Source: Promerops cafer
Lineage: Eukaryota > Chordata > Aves > Passeriformes > Nectariniidae
NCBI GenBank assembly: GCA_013398275.1
Contig: VZSE01008357.1
Span: 115,727-179,726, forward strand
DNA length: 64,000 nt
Direction: 5' to 3'
A program made the position numbers and the translations under genes. Under the pieces are notes generated by a model. The model saw only the letters and a list, made by a program, of their open reading frames with translations. It was not told the origin of the DNA and did no database searches. Of this stretch, positions 11,961 through 24,600 are shown in pieces (position 1 is the stretch's first letter; the number at the start of each line of letters is the position of its first letter).

Positions 11961-13800
11961 TTTCAATTAGCATTATTGTTTTGTGAATTTCAACTTGTCA
12001 TCCATCAGGACCCCCAGGTCCCTTTCCATGGTTCCCTTCCATGGAGCTGCTCTCCAGACTCTCATTCTTGTCCATACACACACTTAGGGTTGCAATGGCC
12101 CAGGCACAGAATCTGGCACTTTCCCTCACTGAACTTCATACAGCTGATGCCTGTCCAGCCCTCTCATTTGTCCAGGTTTTTCTGCAAGGCCTCTGAGGGA
12201 GTAGACAGCTTCTCCCAATTTAGTGTTGTTGGCAAACTTATTTAGTATCCCTTCCAGTCTTGTGTCTAAGTAATTTATGAAGACGTTGAAGAGCACAGGG
12301 CTGAGGATGGAGCCCTGTGGAACCCCACCAGTGACAGGTCTCCAGTCTGATGTCACCCCATCCTGACCCATGAAGCAGTTGTTCACCCATCACATGATGT
12401 GTTCATCCAGGTGTGTGCTGGATGTTTTGTCCAGAAAGATACTGACAGAGACAGTATGGAAAGTTCTACTGAAATCCAAAAAGATTACATCACCTGGCTT
12501 CCCTTGGTCAGCTAGGTGAGTTATGTTGCTGTAGAAGGAAATAAGGTTGGACAAGCAGGACTTTCCCTTCATGAAGCCATGCTGGCTGTGACTGATGACT
12601 GGGTCATCCTCCAGGTATTTTTCACTACTCCCAGAATAACCTTTTCCACAATTTTAACGGGCAGTGAAGTGAGACTTCACTGCAGGTTTTGGGGTCTTCC
12701 TTCTTTCCCTTCTTGAAAATTGGGATAACGTTTACCAGCTTCCAGTCAGCTGGAACTTCTTCAGATTCCCAAGACCGCTCAAAAACCATGGAGAGAGGCT
12801 TTGTGATGTCATCAGCCAGCTCTTTGAGGATTCCTGGATTAATCCCTTCAGGCCCCATAGATTTGCAGAGATACAGATGGAGCAGAAGATCCTGCACAAG
12901 TTTAGGGTGAACAGGAAATTGTTCTTTCTCAGTCATGGTCCTCCAGCTCAGGGCACTGAGACCCCCTTGGCCCATCACCTGTGTTAAGGACAGAGGCAAA
13001 TAATGCATTAAACACTTCTGCCTTGTCCATGTCCCTGTTTGTGAGGTGGTTTTCCTCATCCTGTAACGGGCTGATGTAATTTCAACACTGCCTTTTGCCA
13101 TTAATATATTTGAAAAGACTGTTTTTATTGTCCCTGTTTCTGGCCAGCTTCCACTCCAGTTGAGCTTTGGCTGCATAAATTTTCTCACTACAGTGGGAAG
13201 CAGCATCTCTGCATTTTCCCCATGTTTCCTGACCTTACTTCCATTGGGCATATATGTTACTTTTTGCCCTATTTCCAAGAGAAGATTCCTGCTCAGCCAA
13301 GCTGGCCTTCTGCCTCACCTGCCTAACTTCCAACATTTAGGAATTGCCTGTTACTGTGCCCCTAGGAGGTGATGTTTAACAAGTGACCAGCACTGATGGA
13401 CCCCAAACATTCTTCCAGAGGATTTTATTTATTAGTTCCCTGAGCAGTCTGCTCTTTTCATGTCCAGAGCTGAGTTTTTGCTGGGATTACCCTCCCATCA
13501 ACAAAGATTTTAAACCCAACCACTTTATGGTAACTGTGACCAAGACGGATGCCAATCTCCACTCATGAGATCCTCTCTGTTGACAAGCAGCAGGTCAAGG
13601 AGGGAATCTTTCCCAGCTGGCTCCCTTGGCTTCTGTAAAGCTCTCACCAAGGTTTTTAACAATGTTACAGCGTGGGTTGTAGCAGTTGTGTGATGGCTCC
13701 CAGTTGATTTCTGGCAAGTTGAAGTCCCTCATAAGGACAAGGGCAGTTGATTTGGAAATGTCCCCTAGTTCATTGAGAATCATTGATAAAGGAAGATCCT
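11961..13800 (-). repeat. CR1 LINE, about 1.8 kb, truncated at both ends, minus strand
   Basis: Minus-strand pieces in order: endonuclease end (LVLMRDFNLPEINWEPSHN at about 13740), linker, then reverse transcriptase (KSMGPEGINPGILKELADD, VNVIPIFKKGKKEDP, GKSCLSNLISFYSNITHLA, VTGGVPQGSILSPVLFNVF). The catalytic motif reads FANNTKL where CR1 has FADDTKL, so both aspartates are lost. Several frameshifts and stops are present. The 3' UTR and the 8-bp terminal repeats are missing; the LTR-like block begins where the element stops. Confidence 0.9.
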
Positions 13801-15184
13801 TATGCTGTTAATTAAATAAATCTACACCTACCAAGGTTAGCAAAGGCTAGGATTGGACAAAAGCTGCAGCAATGCCACTGCTCGTGAAAAGCCAAGCCTG
13901 TCGATTGCACATTTAAGACTATGTAAGAAATTAGGAACTCCATCTGTTCTTAAGCATGCTGTCATTCCTGAATCAGTTGATAAGCACTGTGGGCATGCAA
14001 ATGAATCAGCCACAAGGAACTACCACATCTGAAAGTCAGATGGTCATGTGCACCACAGTGTGAGCTGTGGGAGAAGGAGGGTTACAGCAGACACACAAGA
14101 CACAGAAACTAGTTGTAGCTGGTAGCTGAAAGCAAGACAGGAAAACAGAATACGGAGGAGTACACAGGATGCAGTATCTGGTGGCAGTGATATGATTTAC
14201 TAGAAGTTAGCAACAGAAATTGTCAGTGAATTATTGAGAATGCCAGGAAACTCACAAGGAGTGAGAGTGATAACACAGGCTTGTGAGCTTCACTGCACAG
14301 GCTGAGGAAGAAAGTGACACAAAGGCAGGGAGCAGAGAGCAGATGAGGAAAGAGGAGGAGGGCAATTCTACTCTTCAGGCTAGGACTGGTCATAGCCAAA
14401 GTACTGATAATGCTGGAAGCTGGTCTGCAACATACTCGTGTGCAAAAAATGTGGCTTTGCAAGTATCTGAGCTCACAGATTGATACCTTTCTCTTTTCCA
14501 ACATCTCCCAAATCCAAAAGGTATGTGTGTGAACCTGCGTAAGGATTCTCAAAAGCCTGAATGAATTTTCTAATATGTTTGAGCACGTAGAATACCTGCA
14601 ACAGATGCAGCTGTTAAATGTCCTATGTAAATGAAAACGTCTTAAGTAACTACATCTGTCAACTTAGTTTACATTATCTTAAAACCAAAATAACACAACT
14701 CTTTTATTTTTTCTTTCTTTTTTGTTTTGTTTCACTATCAGTTTCTTGTGTGACCCTGACTAATGAATTTTCTGTAATTCAGGATGCATCACTTACTACT
14801 GTTAGGGCAGTGCAAAAGTGTAATACATCTTCAGCTGATACACAGTGCAAATAGTATGCCTCAGAAGCACCTTCATCCCTGCAAAGTTTCTTCTGGCTAA
14901 GTAAATAAGATCTTTAGAACACTGACCTTTCAGGCAAGGCTTTGAGTACGTTGAATTCTCACACTCTCAGAAATATGGTACAGCATTTCAGATGAGTTTC
15001 TTAGGCTCTCCCAACACAAGAATAAAGAAAAAGTTGTGTGCTACAGTTAAGGTGGCAAAACACCCCCCCTACAACACAAGTAGCTGTTTCTAGTAATATT
15101 TCAATTTGCATGATCATGCACAGAAATATGCCCAGCAATAAAAGAAAACAATACACTCCTCAGAGAAAGAACAGGACAAAATTG
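13801..15184. other. Unassigned sequence between repeats and RNF38 3' end
   Basis: No exon or repeat recognised. A T-rich stretch occurs at about 14700-14735. The frames at 14223-14552 overlap on opposite strands without coding character. Confidence 0.5.
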
Positions 15185-15203
15185 TGTAAGTGTACATCAT
15201 ACA

Positions 15204-15209
15204 TTTATT
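15204..15209 (-). terminator. Candidate distal polyadenylation signal AATAAA
   Basis: The forward strand reads tttatt, which is AATAAA on the minus strand, followed downstream by a TG-containing stretch (TGTATGATGTACAC). This is the leftmost clear signal before the repeat-bearing intergenic sequence. Cleavage would fall near 15185. Other AATAAA copies lie upstream in the same UTR. Confidence 0.4.
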
Positions 15210-18200
15210 ACTGAACAACTCTCTCAACTCCAAAATTGGGCACAGGGATTAAAAATAAAAATTCATTGCACTACCTAGTAAAGCATTACTAGTAACTCTC
15301 ATAAAAAATGTACAAATTTTGTTAAAAATTTATCAAGCCTTCAAATGATTTGGTTACAGATATTTATAATACATTTAAAACTACATGTTAAATGATACAA
15401 TAGCATATGATTTAAAGAAAACACTTAACAAAATATGATTCCAACAAAAACCATAAGCTTTCATAATAATTAGCAAGTCTGAAACACAAGTAGCAAAATG
15501 AGGTAACAATGTACCAAAGGAAAAAACCACAGCTTTTATAAAGGCCCAAAGATAACTCAGTTGAAACTGTTTTCTACAATTAAAATTAGAACAGTTGGTA
15601 AGTCTCATCCCAAGTATTATTCATTGAATTAACAGCTGTGAAGTCACATTCAAGAGCCTGTACAAAATGACGTACAACACATGGCCTTACTTCTTTTTCT
15701 AAGGAAAGCCAAAAAATGAGACACTGGAATTATCTGTAGGCCTTGATATCCACCAAAATGTCAAATTAAATTGACAGTTTATGCAAAAAAACACAGCAGT
15801 GCCAATATGATAAAGCAAACATACTGGAGGTTGGATATTTTTGTTTGTTTTTTTTGGAGAAAAAAGAGTCATTGGATGGCAGAAAGGCAATGAACATAAA
15901 AGAAGTGTTGCTGAATTCAGGTGCTGCCAGGCACCACGGCAGCTGTGCATAATACATGGCAGTTAAGAGCTGAACATAAATCCCCTGCCCTTGACAGCCA
16001 CCACAGAGAATGTGGTTGTAGCCTGTCTGAGCTGATTCAAAACATAAGCATGTGTGCTCTTTGTACACACTAACCACGGGAAGCAAGTCCACATTCATCC
16101 ATGCAAACCAAAGAACCATTCCAGAAGAGATGAGCCATAAGAGTGCAACAATTAATTGCAGGATTTTACCAACTTAGACCCTCCATCTCCTAGATCTCCC
16201 ACTATCTGACTTAGTTTTAGTGGGGGGAAAGGGACATTTCTCCAGTTCCAGAAAGAGAACTACTTTCCCTCAGCTTCAGAAGTATCTGTCTTGTTCACTT
16301 TTATCAAGTTTAGAAAAAGTACCCTCTTTCCATGCTTTGAACTGAATACTAAACACAGAAATGTTAGTCAAGTTTAAATCTGTACATGGATTTTTTTTTT
16401 GCAGTTATATAAAAGAGGCTAAGTTTTGTAAGACATACGTGGCATATGCTTTTTAAACATGATTTTATTTGTTAAAAAAATAAATTTTATTACATGTAAT
16501 TTAACCTGCTAGGTGCTATTGTGAAAAGCCTATTCGTTAACTCCACTGGAAGAGAGGAAAAAGAAATTCTAATATTTTGAAGTGGAAGTAACAGCATTTT
16601 TATTTATTTAGTGTTCCTAAGTAAGGACAGGTATGGAAAGCTTCACTGTTTTTGAGAACTACCTGCATAACTAAACAGAGAGAAAAACATCTGAAACAGG
16701 GCAAAATTGTGCTTTTATTTAGCTGCACCAAGAGCTGTGACTGGTTTGTAAAAATCTTCAAAGAAGAAAACCAGCATGGAGAACATCTAAAACACTGTTT
16801 GAAATTTTAACTGATACTAAAGCATAGCAGCATACAAAAGCATCAAAAATGATAAAGAATAAACTTAAAGCTGAGACTGGCAGCAAGTTGTAGCAATACT
16901 GGTAATTACGCCACTTGTGCCGCTGCAACCAAAGTAATGACATTGAATTTATGAGAAGAGTTTCGCTGCAAAAAGTGCATCCTTTTAATAACTGTGGTAT
17001 ATGCAGACCTAAATATTTTGCTAGAACACATCAGAGATGTTAACAGTGTGAACGTTACAAAGAAAACTCATTTTTTTCAATGGCCCAAATAAAATATTAT
17101 TCAGAGCACTTGAATAGACATTATCCCCTCTTATTTCACAGCACTGTTCAGGAAAGTATTCCAAATTTCTCCTCTAGTGGAGCACTCTGGAAACTTGATT
17201 GCAAAAACCTAGGGAGTTCCTTCTTCCTATTACACACATCATAAAATAAGGAAGGGAAAGAAGCAGCATCAGGGCAACTGAATTCTGCAGGTAATGACCA
17301 AAACCTACCTCCTCTTGTGATAGGGTGAAAGAAATATTAAATTCTACTTCTCTGAAAACGCTAAAAAATGTATTTTACTTATGAAGTTGCAGGAATAAAA
17401 TTGTAACCTTTTACAAGTTATTTTGGTTACATACCAACTTCTTGTAGATGACAAAGAATGTATGTGATTAAAGCCAATGTTTATAACCTAAAAGATGATG
17501 TCCTTAGCAAGTACAACGGGCAAAAGTTAAGAGCTGTTCAACAAGACCAGGACACCCTCAGTGTACTTTCTGCTTCCTTTCATGGAAGAAACACATAACT
17601 GGTAAATCCAGCTATAAAAATTTAAAAAGAAAACAGAAAAACATTGATATATTAGCAATTGAAAACATTAATATTGCTAAATGTGATGCTGTGACGCTAC
17701 AATGATAAAATAACTTGTAAATCAGCCATTAAAAAATCCAGAGTTTGTAACATATGATAAAACCCCCAAGGTTACTCATGTATGAGCAATCAACTCATTC
17801 TTTAGTGGTACACACTTAAAGCCTCCAGTGAAGGGGAAGCATAACAGCTTGAATAGTAGTAGGTAGAAAGGTCTTTACACCTGTAAGTATGTTGGGGACA
17901 AAATACTAAATGTCTGTAATTGCTGCACCCATCGCATTCAGTGTGCAACTGCAAACACAAGGAAAGGAACCAGTGTACAGTACTAGTACTGTTTAAATAA
18001 CACACAAGATTATACATTGCAGCATAATTATTATTACACACATACGTTCTCAGTACATGCTGGTATATAGGTTCTCAAACACGCACGCACACCCAGTCAC
18101 AGGCACATCTGACTCACCCTCTCACAAGCACACTCACACCATTCATCCCCACTCACAGTATCTGAAGGCTCTATATAAGGTAGATTGCTATATTGTTTGG

Positions 18201-18516
18201 AGCTACCACTTTTTTTTTTCTTTTTCTTTTATATAAAAGCACATGCTAAAAGATCACATCCACAGTAATCTCGCAGCAATACTCGGAATGATCACACAAA
18301 ACCCAGGGAATGTTAGTGCACACACAAAATTAAGCTAAAAAAAAAATCTTTGGAGTTCCAATCACACTTGTTAGTATAACAATCCCGTAACTGTGAAGAC
18401 TAGTTATAAGCTTTATAATTGATTAAGTCACACAGTGCAAAGTAAGGTCCACTGACCCTTTTGTGTAAAGGGTAGGCTGGAAGCCACATGGGTAGGTAAG
18501 TTCAATAGAGCGTTCA

Positions 18517-18524
18517 TATATACA
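18517..18524 (-). promoter_or_regulatory. Pumilio-type element UGUAUAUA in proximal 3' UTR
   Basis: The forward sequence tatataca reads TGTATATA on the minus strand, an exact match to the PUM consensus UGUANAUA. It begins 44 bases after the RNF38 stop codon. PUM proteins usually reduce stability or translation of bound mRNAs. A single 8-mer match can occur by chance. Confidence 0.35.
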
Positions 18525-18567
18525 TGTGACCAGAAACACCCAAACCAGATTTGTGCTCTTAGATTGG

Positions 18568-18630
18568 TCATTCTGAATCACGATGCACTTCTGAAGCATC
18601 AGCTCTACAAATCGGGCAGGTACGATTTGC
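18568..18630 (-). CDS. RNF38: RNF38 last coding exon: end of RING, stop
   Basis: 20 codons and TGA (residues 413-432). The acceptor is tctggttttatag before GCAAATCG. It encodes ANRTCPICRADASEV and ends HRDSE, supplying the last two zinc ligands C417 and C420. The ten-residue gap between C406 and C417 is that expected of a RING-H2. The exon continues into the 3' UTR. Confidence 0.97.
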   Translation of the reverse strand, partial: ANRTCPICRADASEVHRDSE

Positions 18631-21600
18631 CTATAAAACCAGAAAAACAAAAGAGGGTTAACCAGACTGACAAATACACTGTTAAACTAATGTGTATGTG
18701 ACACTGACATCTGTGACCGCTGAAGAGCAATTCAAGAGAAGACAGAATGTGCTTATGCCTTTTCTTAATTTGTTTTGTTATGTTTGAATGGTGTGGTGAG
18801 TTTGCCAATTCAAAATTACATTTACAAAAAAATAACTGTGCCTTTTATCTTTAAAGACAAAGCGAGACAACAAAAAAGGCTCTATCTAAGTGATGGTGGT
18901 TTCATTAATGCAGACTCGCAATTATAATATATTTCAGTCAGATGGATGCACCTAACAACCTGTACTGTATGCTGCAGAGAAACCCACCAAAACAAACTGA
19001 GACACCTTAGGCTCCAAATAAACATTTTGTGTGAGGATGTCATATTGTCACAAACTGTACTGATCAGGAATGACATCATACTATGTTTTTTCAGTTATCA
19101 TCACAGAAAAACATCATATAGACTTGGTCAAAGCTGAAAGCAAACTGGGGGAAAAGGGAGGGGCTTTTAGTAAAGGGGAAGGGGAATAAAAAAATAAAGA
19201 AAAGATGACCCAACCAAGCAGGTATTCAAGTAACACACACCAGCAGGCCTAGATTTAGCTCTTTAGTAAAGCACACACCAAAAATATGTCCTGTGACTCA
19301 TTTCCTCTTCTAGCTTCCTTAAAAAGTAAGACAGATAAGAAGTGATATTCCTTAAGCTACTGGGAAAGTATTTCTGCCTTCTCATTCCCCTTTTCAAATA
19401 CTGGCTAATTTCATTTAGCAAATAATGAGAAAAAGCCCCAGAAAAATATGTAACATCTATGAGTCAATACTTCCTTTGCAAAGTGAAGACTGAAGAGAGT
19501 TCTTCCCTGTCCCAAATTCTCTATTTCACAGTTACCAAAACTGCAGGACCAACCACTGAACTCCAAGTCTTCTAAGGCAACCAGATTTTTCAATGAAAAT
19601 GCAAGTGAAGAGCATAATGAAATATGACTCTGTAAGCCAGAATTCAGAATTCCTTGTCAAATATTTTAAATCCAAATAGTAACTAATCCAATGAAAGTAA
19701 TGTTATTTATTACTGAAAAACATTATTCAATAATGAAAGTCAAAGTGACAGTATATTTTTCCTGTCAATTTTCCTGATGTCAACTGTTAGCACTGTTAAT
19801 AATTTTTATTGCTTTGTAATTTTTGTACATCATGGATTGGAGTATCAATTAAAATTTTATTTCTCACTCTTTCATTAGCAGTTTCAAAATATACTTCAAA
19901 ATATCCTTACTTAGTAATTTCATGTGCCTGATTCTAAATATAACCTGGCTAATATAATGTTTAAAATAAAAACGCATGTTCTTAAATATTCAGTGGATTA
20001 ATGAATCAAGAGCCAGTTGCTTAGGCTGGTACAGAAGTAACAACCACTTGCACCACAGAACAGCATTCAGTAGGAGTAATTTCCTGACAGGAATAGCAGA
20101 AATAGATCTGCTGTGCCAGGATAAAATGAATACTCATGGACACCACACCACAGCTTTTAAACTAACTTTTCAAGATCCTACATGAACATCTGCTTTAAAT
20201 TTAGTTCCATTCTTGTGTCTTTCATGAAATTAATTTCGCCCTCCTGACATTTAATATGACTTGATGCCAAAACAGGAGTGAGAGGGACATAATAGTGTAA
20301 TATTGACCTTCTAACTTGCCACTCTTCCAGGCATACTTAATTTTGTTCTGTAACTACAGAGTACTGCACAATGAATTGATTTTTTAAGAAATATTTTATA
20401 GGAATATATAGTTAAAGTGAACTGCATTTAGAATAATGAAACTACAGGGCTAGCAGAATCCTCCAAAATCCATTGCACTACTTCAGTGTTAGTCCATCAG
20501 AAATAAGCTGAAGTATAGTTACAGTTTGTCTTCACTTATATATAATACAGCATTTCCTACCTAGCATTTCCTAGTACATTAAGTATAAAGACAGATTGTT
20601 CTTTTAAGGTTGTTCTCAACCCTCAAGGTGAAGACAAGTCATGGTGTCAAGCTCCCCATTTGTAATGATGACTTTTATTTTACAGAAGAATGCATCTCAT
20701 GTTCATCCTTGACTAGAGGATATAGGGTAAGAAGGAGCTAAATACTGTGAAACATGAGAACTGGGAATACTACAAAAAGTAAAAGGATAACCTCTCTCTT
20801 TTTAGTTTTTTTGTTTCCTCCACTGCATTACATCTTCTCCCATTAAGTCTTCAAGTTTGCTTAAATAAGGAAGTATTTTAGCTGAAGTGGGCAACCTTAT
20901 GCACTGTTATAGGATATTTCCTCTTACTTGCTCACCACCTAAAGAGATAGTACCATCAAATATTCCATGCATACAAGCCACATAACTTTTTTAGATAGTT
21001 TTTTGTTCTTCTCTATCATCACCAACAGGCAACCAAAGAAGAGTATTTTTAAAGTACTCAGATTGAATCACTAACCTTTTACTAATATCTTTCACTAAAG
21101 CGACATATGATGGAACTTAAAAAAGAATCAATTTGACTCCATAGTTCTAGAAATAGTCTGAGATAACAGTCCTAGGTAACAAATACACTCTTCAAAGAAG
21201 TGAGATTAAATGAGTAAAAAATAGCAACTAACCGATAATTTTTTTCTTTTTCTACCTTGTGGAATAACATTAAAAGTACTGAAAGCTACAATTTTAACTT
21301 TCCCTTGTAGAATTTATGAACATGATGTTGGCTGGATGACATGAATTAGGTGGATATGGATATAATTATACAATCAAGATACATTAAAAAAAGGTCTCAA
21401 ATTCATAAAAGAATGGACAGAAGCAAAACTAAAGCACAAAATATTTTAGTTATCATCACTTCCAGATGTTAGCTTCATAACTGTAACCAAGTTTAGACAG
21501 AGGCTGTAACTAAAACAGACTGGTGTTACAGGTAATTTGTTACAGCTTCCAAAGCAAAACAGCCTTTATTTCCATATACCATTTTCATACCACTGTAACT

Positions 21601-24600
21601 GAACCCACATGGTGTAAAAGTGTTATCTTAGTGATCCTACACTAGGATGGTTTAACCTTGTCTGTCTTATTTTGCACTCAGCCGTGGAATAACAACGTCA
21701 ATGAAAGTTTTACTAGGTTTAACTGCACCCCTCTACATTTTGATTGCGTATCTTGAACCTCATTCTAAAGACAACCTTTAGAAAATACTTCATGTGAAGA
21801 TCTGTTAGAAAACACAGTTTCTAAGATGGGACACGAACATCAGCAAAACTATTTCACGACTAGAACAGTACACTATGATTATGAAAACAGACTAAACTAA
21901 ACCTATTTTTTTTCACTTTGCAGTTCCAAATTCAATTGCCAGTTCATTAGCAATGGAAAGGACTAACTCTTGACTTTAAAAGCAACACACCGAGTCCCAA
22001 AAAAGAGTAACTCAACATGCTTGTCTGACTCCTGAGAGCAATGCCAGGTAAGAAAAGAGCACTAAGAAAAAGACAAACACGCATGATACTTTCCTGGCAT
22101 GTTCCTCTAACTTCCAGAAATCTGCAGATCAGGGGTTCTATAAATCAGAGGTATATTTTTTTTGCATTAATAGCCTGGAAAGAGCTGTCTTTAAAAATGT
22201 CCACATAATAAACCTATAGCATCCACTGTCTCACAGGCTATGTCAAATGACTTTTTTTTTTTTTTTTGCATGAAGCCAAGAGAATACTATCCCTAGATAC
22301 TCACTGTCCACACAACTGACTTAGAGAGTTTCACGCAATGAAAGATTGACACATGTAGTGCAGATGCTGCTCGAGAAGAGGAAGGAGACACTGAAGAACA
22401 CAACTTTGATACATATAGACTCTACTCTTGATTCGTAGTAAGTGAAAAAAGCTGTGTATGTCTAGCAGACAAAAACTGATAATATTACGTGGAGTGTGTT
22501 CATTTGGCTTTTTAGTATGACAATAAAACAACCAGGTGTTTAGATTCCTCTTGCTGATTCTTGAGCATGTGTGTGAATTCAGATACTTTTGGACCATTTC
22601 TATCAAAAATTATGAGCATTACAATAGTTACACTGGCGCTAGTGTAGAAGCTTTAGACTTAGACTACCACGGGTACTGTAGCCAAAGGGCAATCTGACAT
22701 CCCATTTTCTCAAATCCTTCTCATTATTCTTGGTATCTTCTTAGCAAAAAAAATTTTGTCAATATTGATTTGATTTTTTCATTCTCTGCACTGCATATTT
22801 TAGCACTTGCCTAAGATATGATGCCATATTTATGATGCCATAAAGGCAAGGGGGTTTTATTTCTTTTTCCAAAACAACAAACACCATCTGTAATTTTCTA
22901 GGGACCATGTGTACCAACATAGGACCACTGCAATTTCCAATGTTCCACACAACAGATTAAATCGATTAAAGCTGAACAGAATAAAATAGCCAAAAAACTG
23001 AGGCAAGATGGGAATCAATACCTTGCTGGCAGTATATCTAGCTCAATGCAGCCTGTAGAAATGTCTGCCATAATCTACTTGTATTTCTTGCTCCTCTCAC
23101 CTTCTGCACAGCTGCTATTTAATCGGCTGCTCTTACTGGGCAGTCCTAATTATTGAGCCTTTTTTTTTGCTCAAATTCTCTTGGATGGATAAATAATTTT
23201 GTAAATCTGTAATTTCTATTTGTATATATTATATTTCTGTGTATATGCATACACATAAACGTACACATGTAACCCACTTTATTTACCCCAGAAACCAGCA
23301 TTAACAGCAAAGTGGGGAAGGAAACATGTTGGTACTCATTCTTGCTAAGCAAGCTATGTAAAACAGTTGAAGCCACCATCATCATCAAACTCTGTATCAC
23401 ACCTCCTATATCATTTACTTTCTTCAGGTCCTCTTTAATGTCATGTATTACTCAAATGCAGTTCCTGTTTTAAGCAAATGGAAACCACAGTAAGAGCTGT
23501 CATTTATAACAATTGTATTCATATTCATTTTCCCTTGTGCCAAATACGAAGAAACAATCTTCATCAATTACTAGAGTAATATAATATCTAGGCAGTGCTT
23601 CTGTTCTGCTGGCATTTCTAAGTATCAGAAACACAAAACAAGATGAAATGAAGTGGAACAACAAAATATTCCCACCCTCTCCTAAAACTACATAATCAAT
23701 TTCATCTAAGATAGGATTACTTTTTCTTACCTTCAGCCATTTATCAACACACTTGGCATGGAACTCGTGGTTACAGGGTAAGACTCTAAGTAGCTGCCTT
23801 GACTCAAAATCACACATGCACACCACACATCTAAAAAAGACAATGAAGTTCAAATGTATCTGCTATGCAAGAAAAATAAATATGCAATTCCATACAAAAC
23901 CTTACAGGCATGATTGCAACACAGTAGCTATTTTACTCCTTCAGTAGCTACAGTGATCTACCTCTGACAATGGAATCTGAGAATTGACTCTGTGGGGTTT
24001 TATGGGTGTTTTGTTCGGTTTTTTATTTACTGCGCTTTCACATCACAAAGCAAGTGTTCTTGCTTTTCTGACCTAGCTGTGACTGCAAGTTAAAGAAATG
24101 AAAATCAAGCCACCTAAATTACAGATCTTTGAAAGAGACCACTATACTTACAATGTCTGCTCTGACTGGTGATTGTTTGGATTGAACCTGTAGGATGGAA
24201 GCTGCTCAATGTCTGCTTTTGTTAATCCCCGTGGTTTGGCTTCTCCCAGACGTTCTGCCAAATTCAGCAGTGCCTGCAAAACATGGAAACTAGACATTTA
24301 AAAACTGACTGATCAAACAGGCTCTGGTTCCATTAGTGCTGGGGACTACCATCACACCTCACAACCCCAGCTGCTAGCACAAAACACCCTTCTGTCAAGA
24401 AATGTTTAGAACTTTAGTTCTCCCATACAATGCAAGCTCCTTGGAAAGTCTTTCAGAGCTTAACCATCTTTGTAATTATGTCAGATATTATCTCTGGGAT
24501 TTCAAAACACACTTCCCAAGGACCCAATTTCCGATTAGTCCTGTGACTACATGCACAGCTCACCAAGTATTTCGCTTCTGAGGGATCGCCTCACCCTGCT

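Larger units (their letters stand above)
15185..18567 (-). other. RNF38: Probable RNF38 3' UTR
   Basis: After the TGA no further coding is seen on the minus strand. The sequence is AT-rich and free of recognisable repeats down to about 15.2 kb, where an AATAAA lies at 15209-15204. It includes a CA-rich tract around 18080-18150 and a Pumilio-type site near the stop. Earlier AATAAA copies at 16604-16599, 16608-16603, 16491-16486 and 16469-16464 could give shorter transcripts. A UTR of about 3.4 kb is in the usual range for a vertebrate regulatory gene, but the end is inferred only from these signals. Confidence 0.5.

Noticed and set aside
12126..13278. Reverse-transcriptase-like frames as a host gene
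   Set aside because: They are pieces of a broken CR1 LINE with frameshifts and a lost catalytic motif.
18080..18150. CA-rich tract as a CRISPR-like or regular repeat array
   Set aside because: The spacing is irregular and there are no repeat units with spacers. It is a loose CA-rich part of the 3' UTR.
23500..23853. A 117-codon minus-strand open frame as a small separate RING gene
   Set aside because: It is the RNF38 exon 23731-23830 read through into the flanking introns. The start MNFIVFFR is intron sequence before the acceptor.
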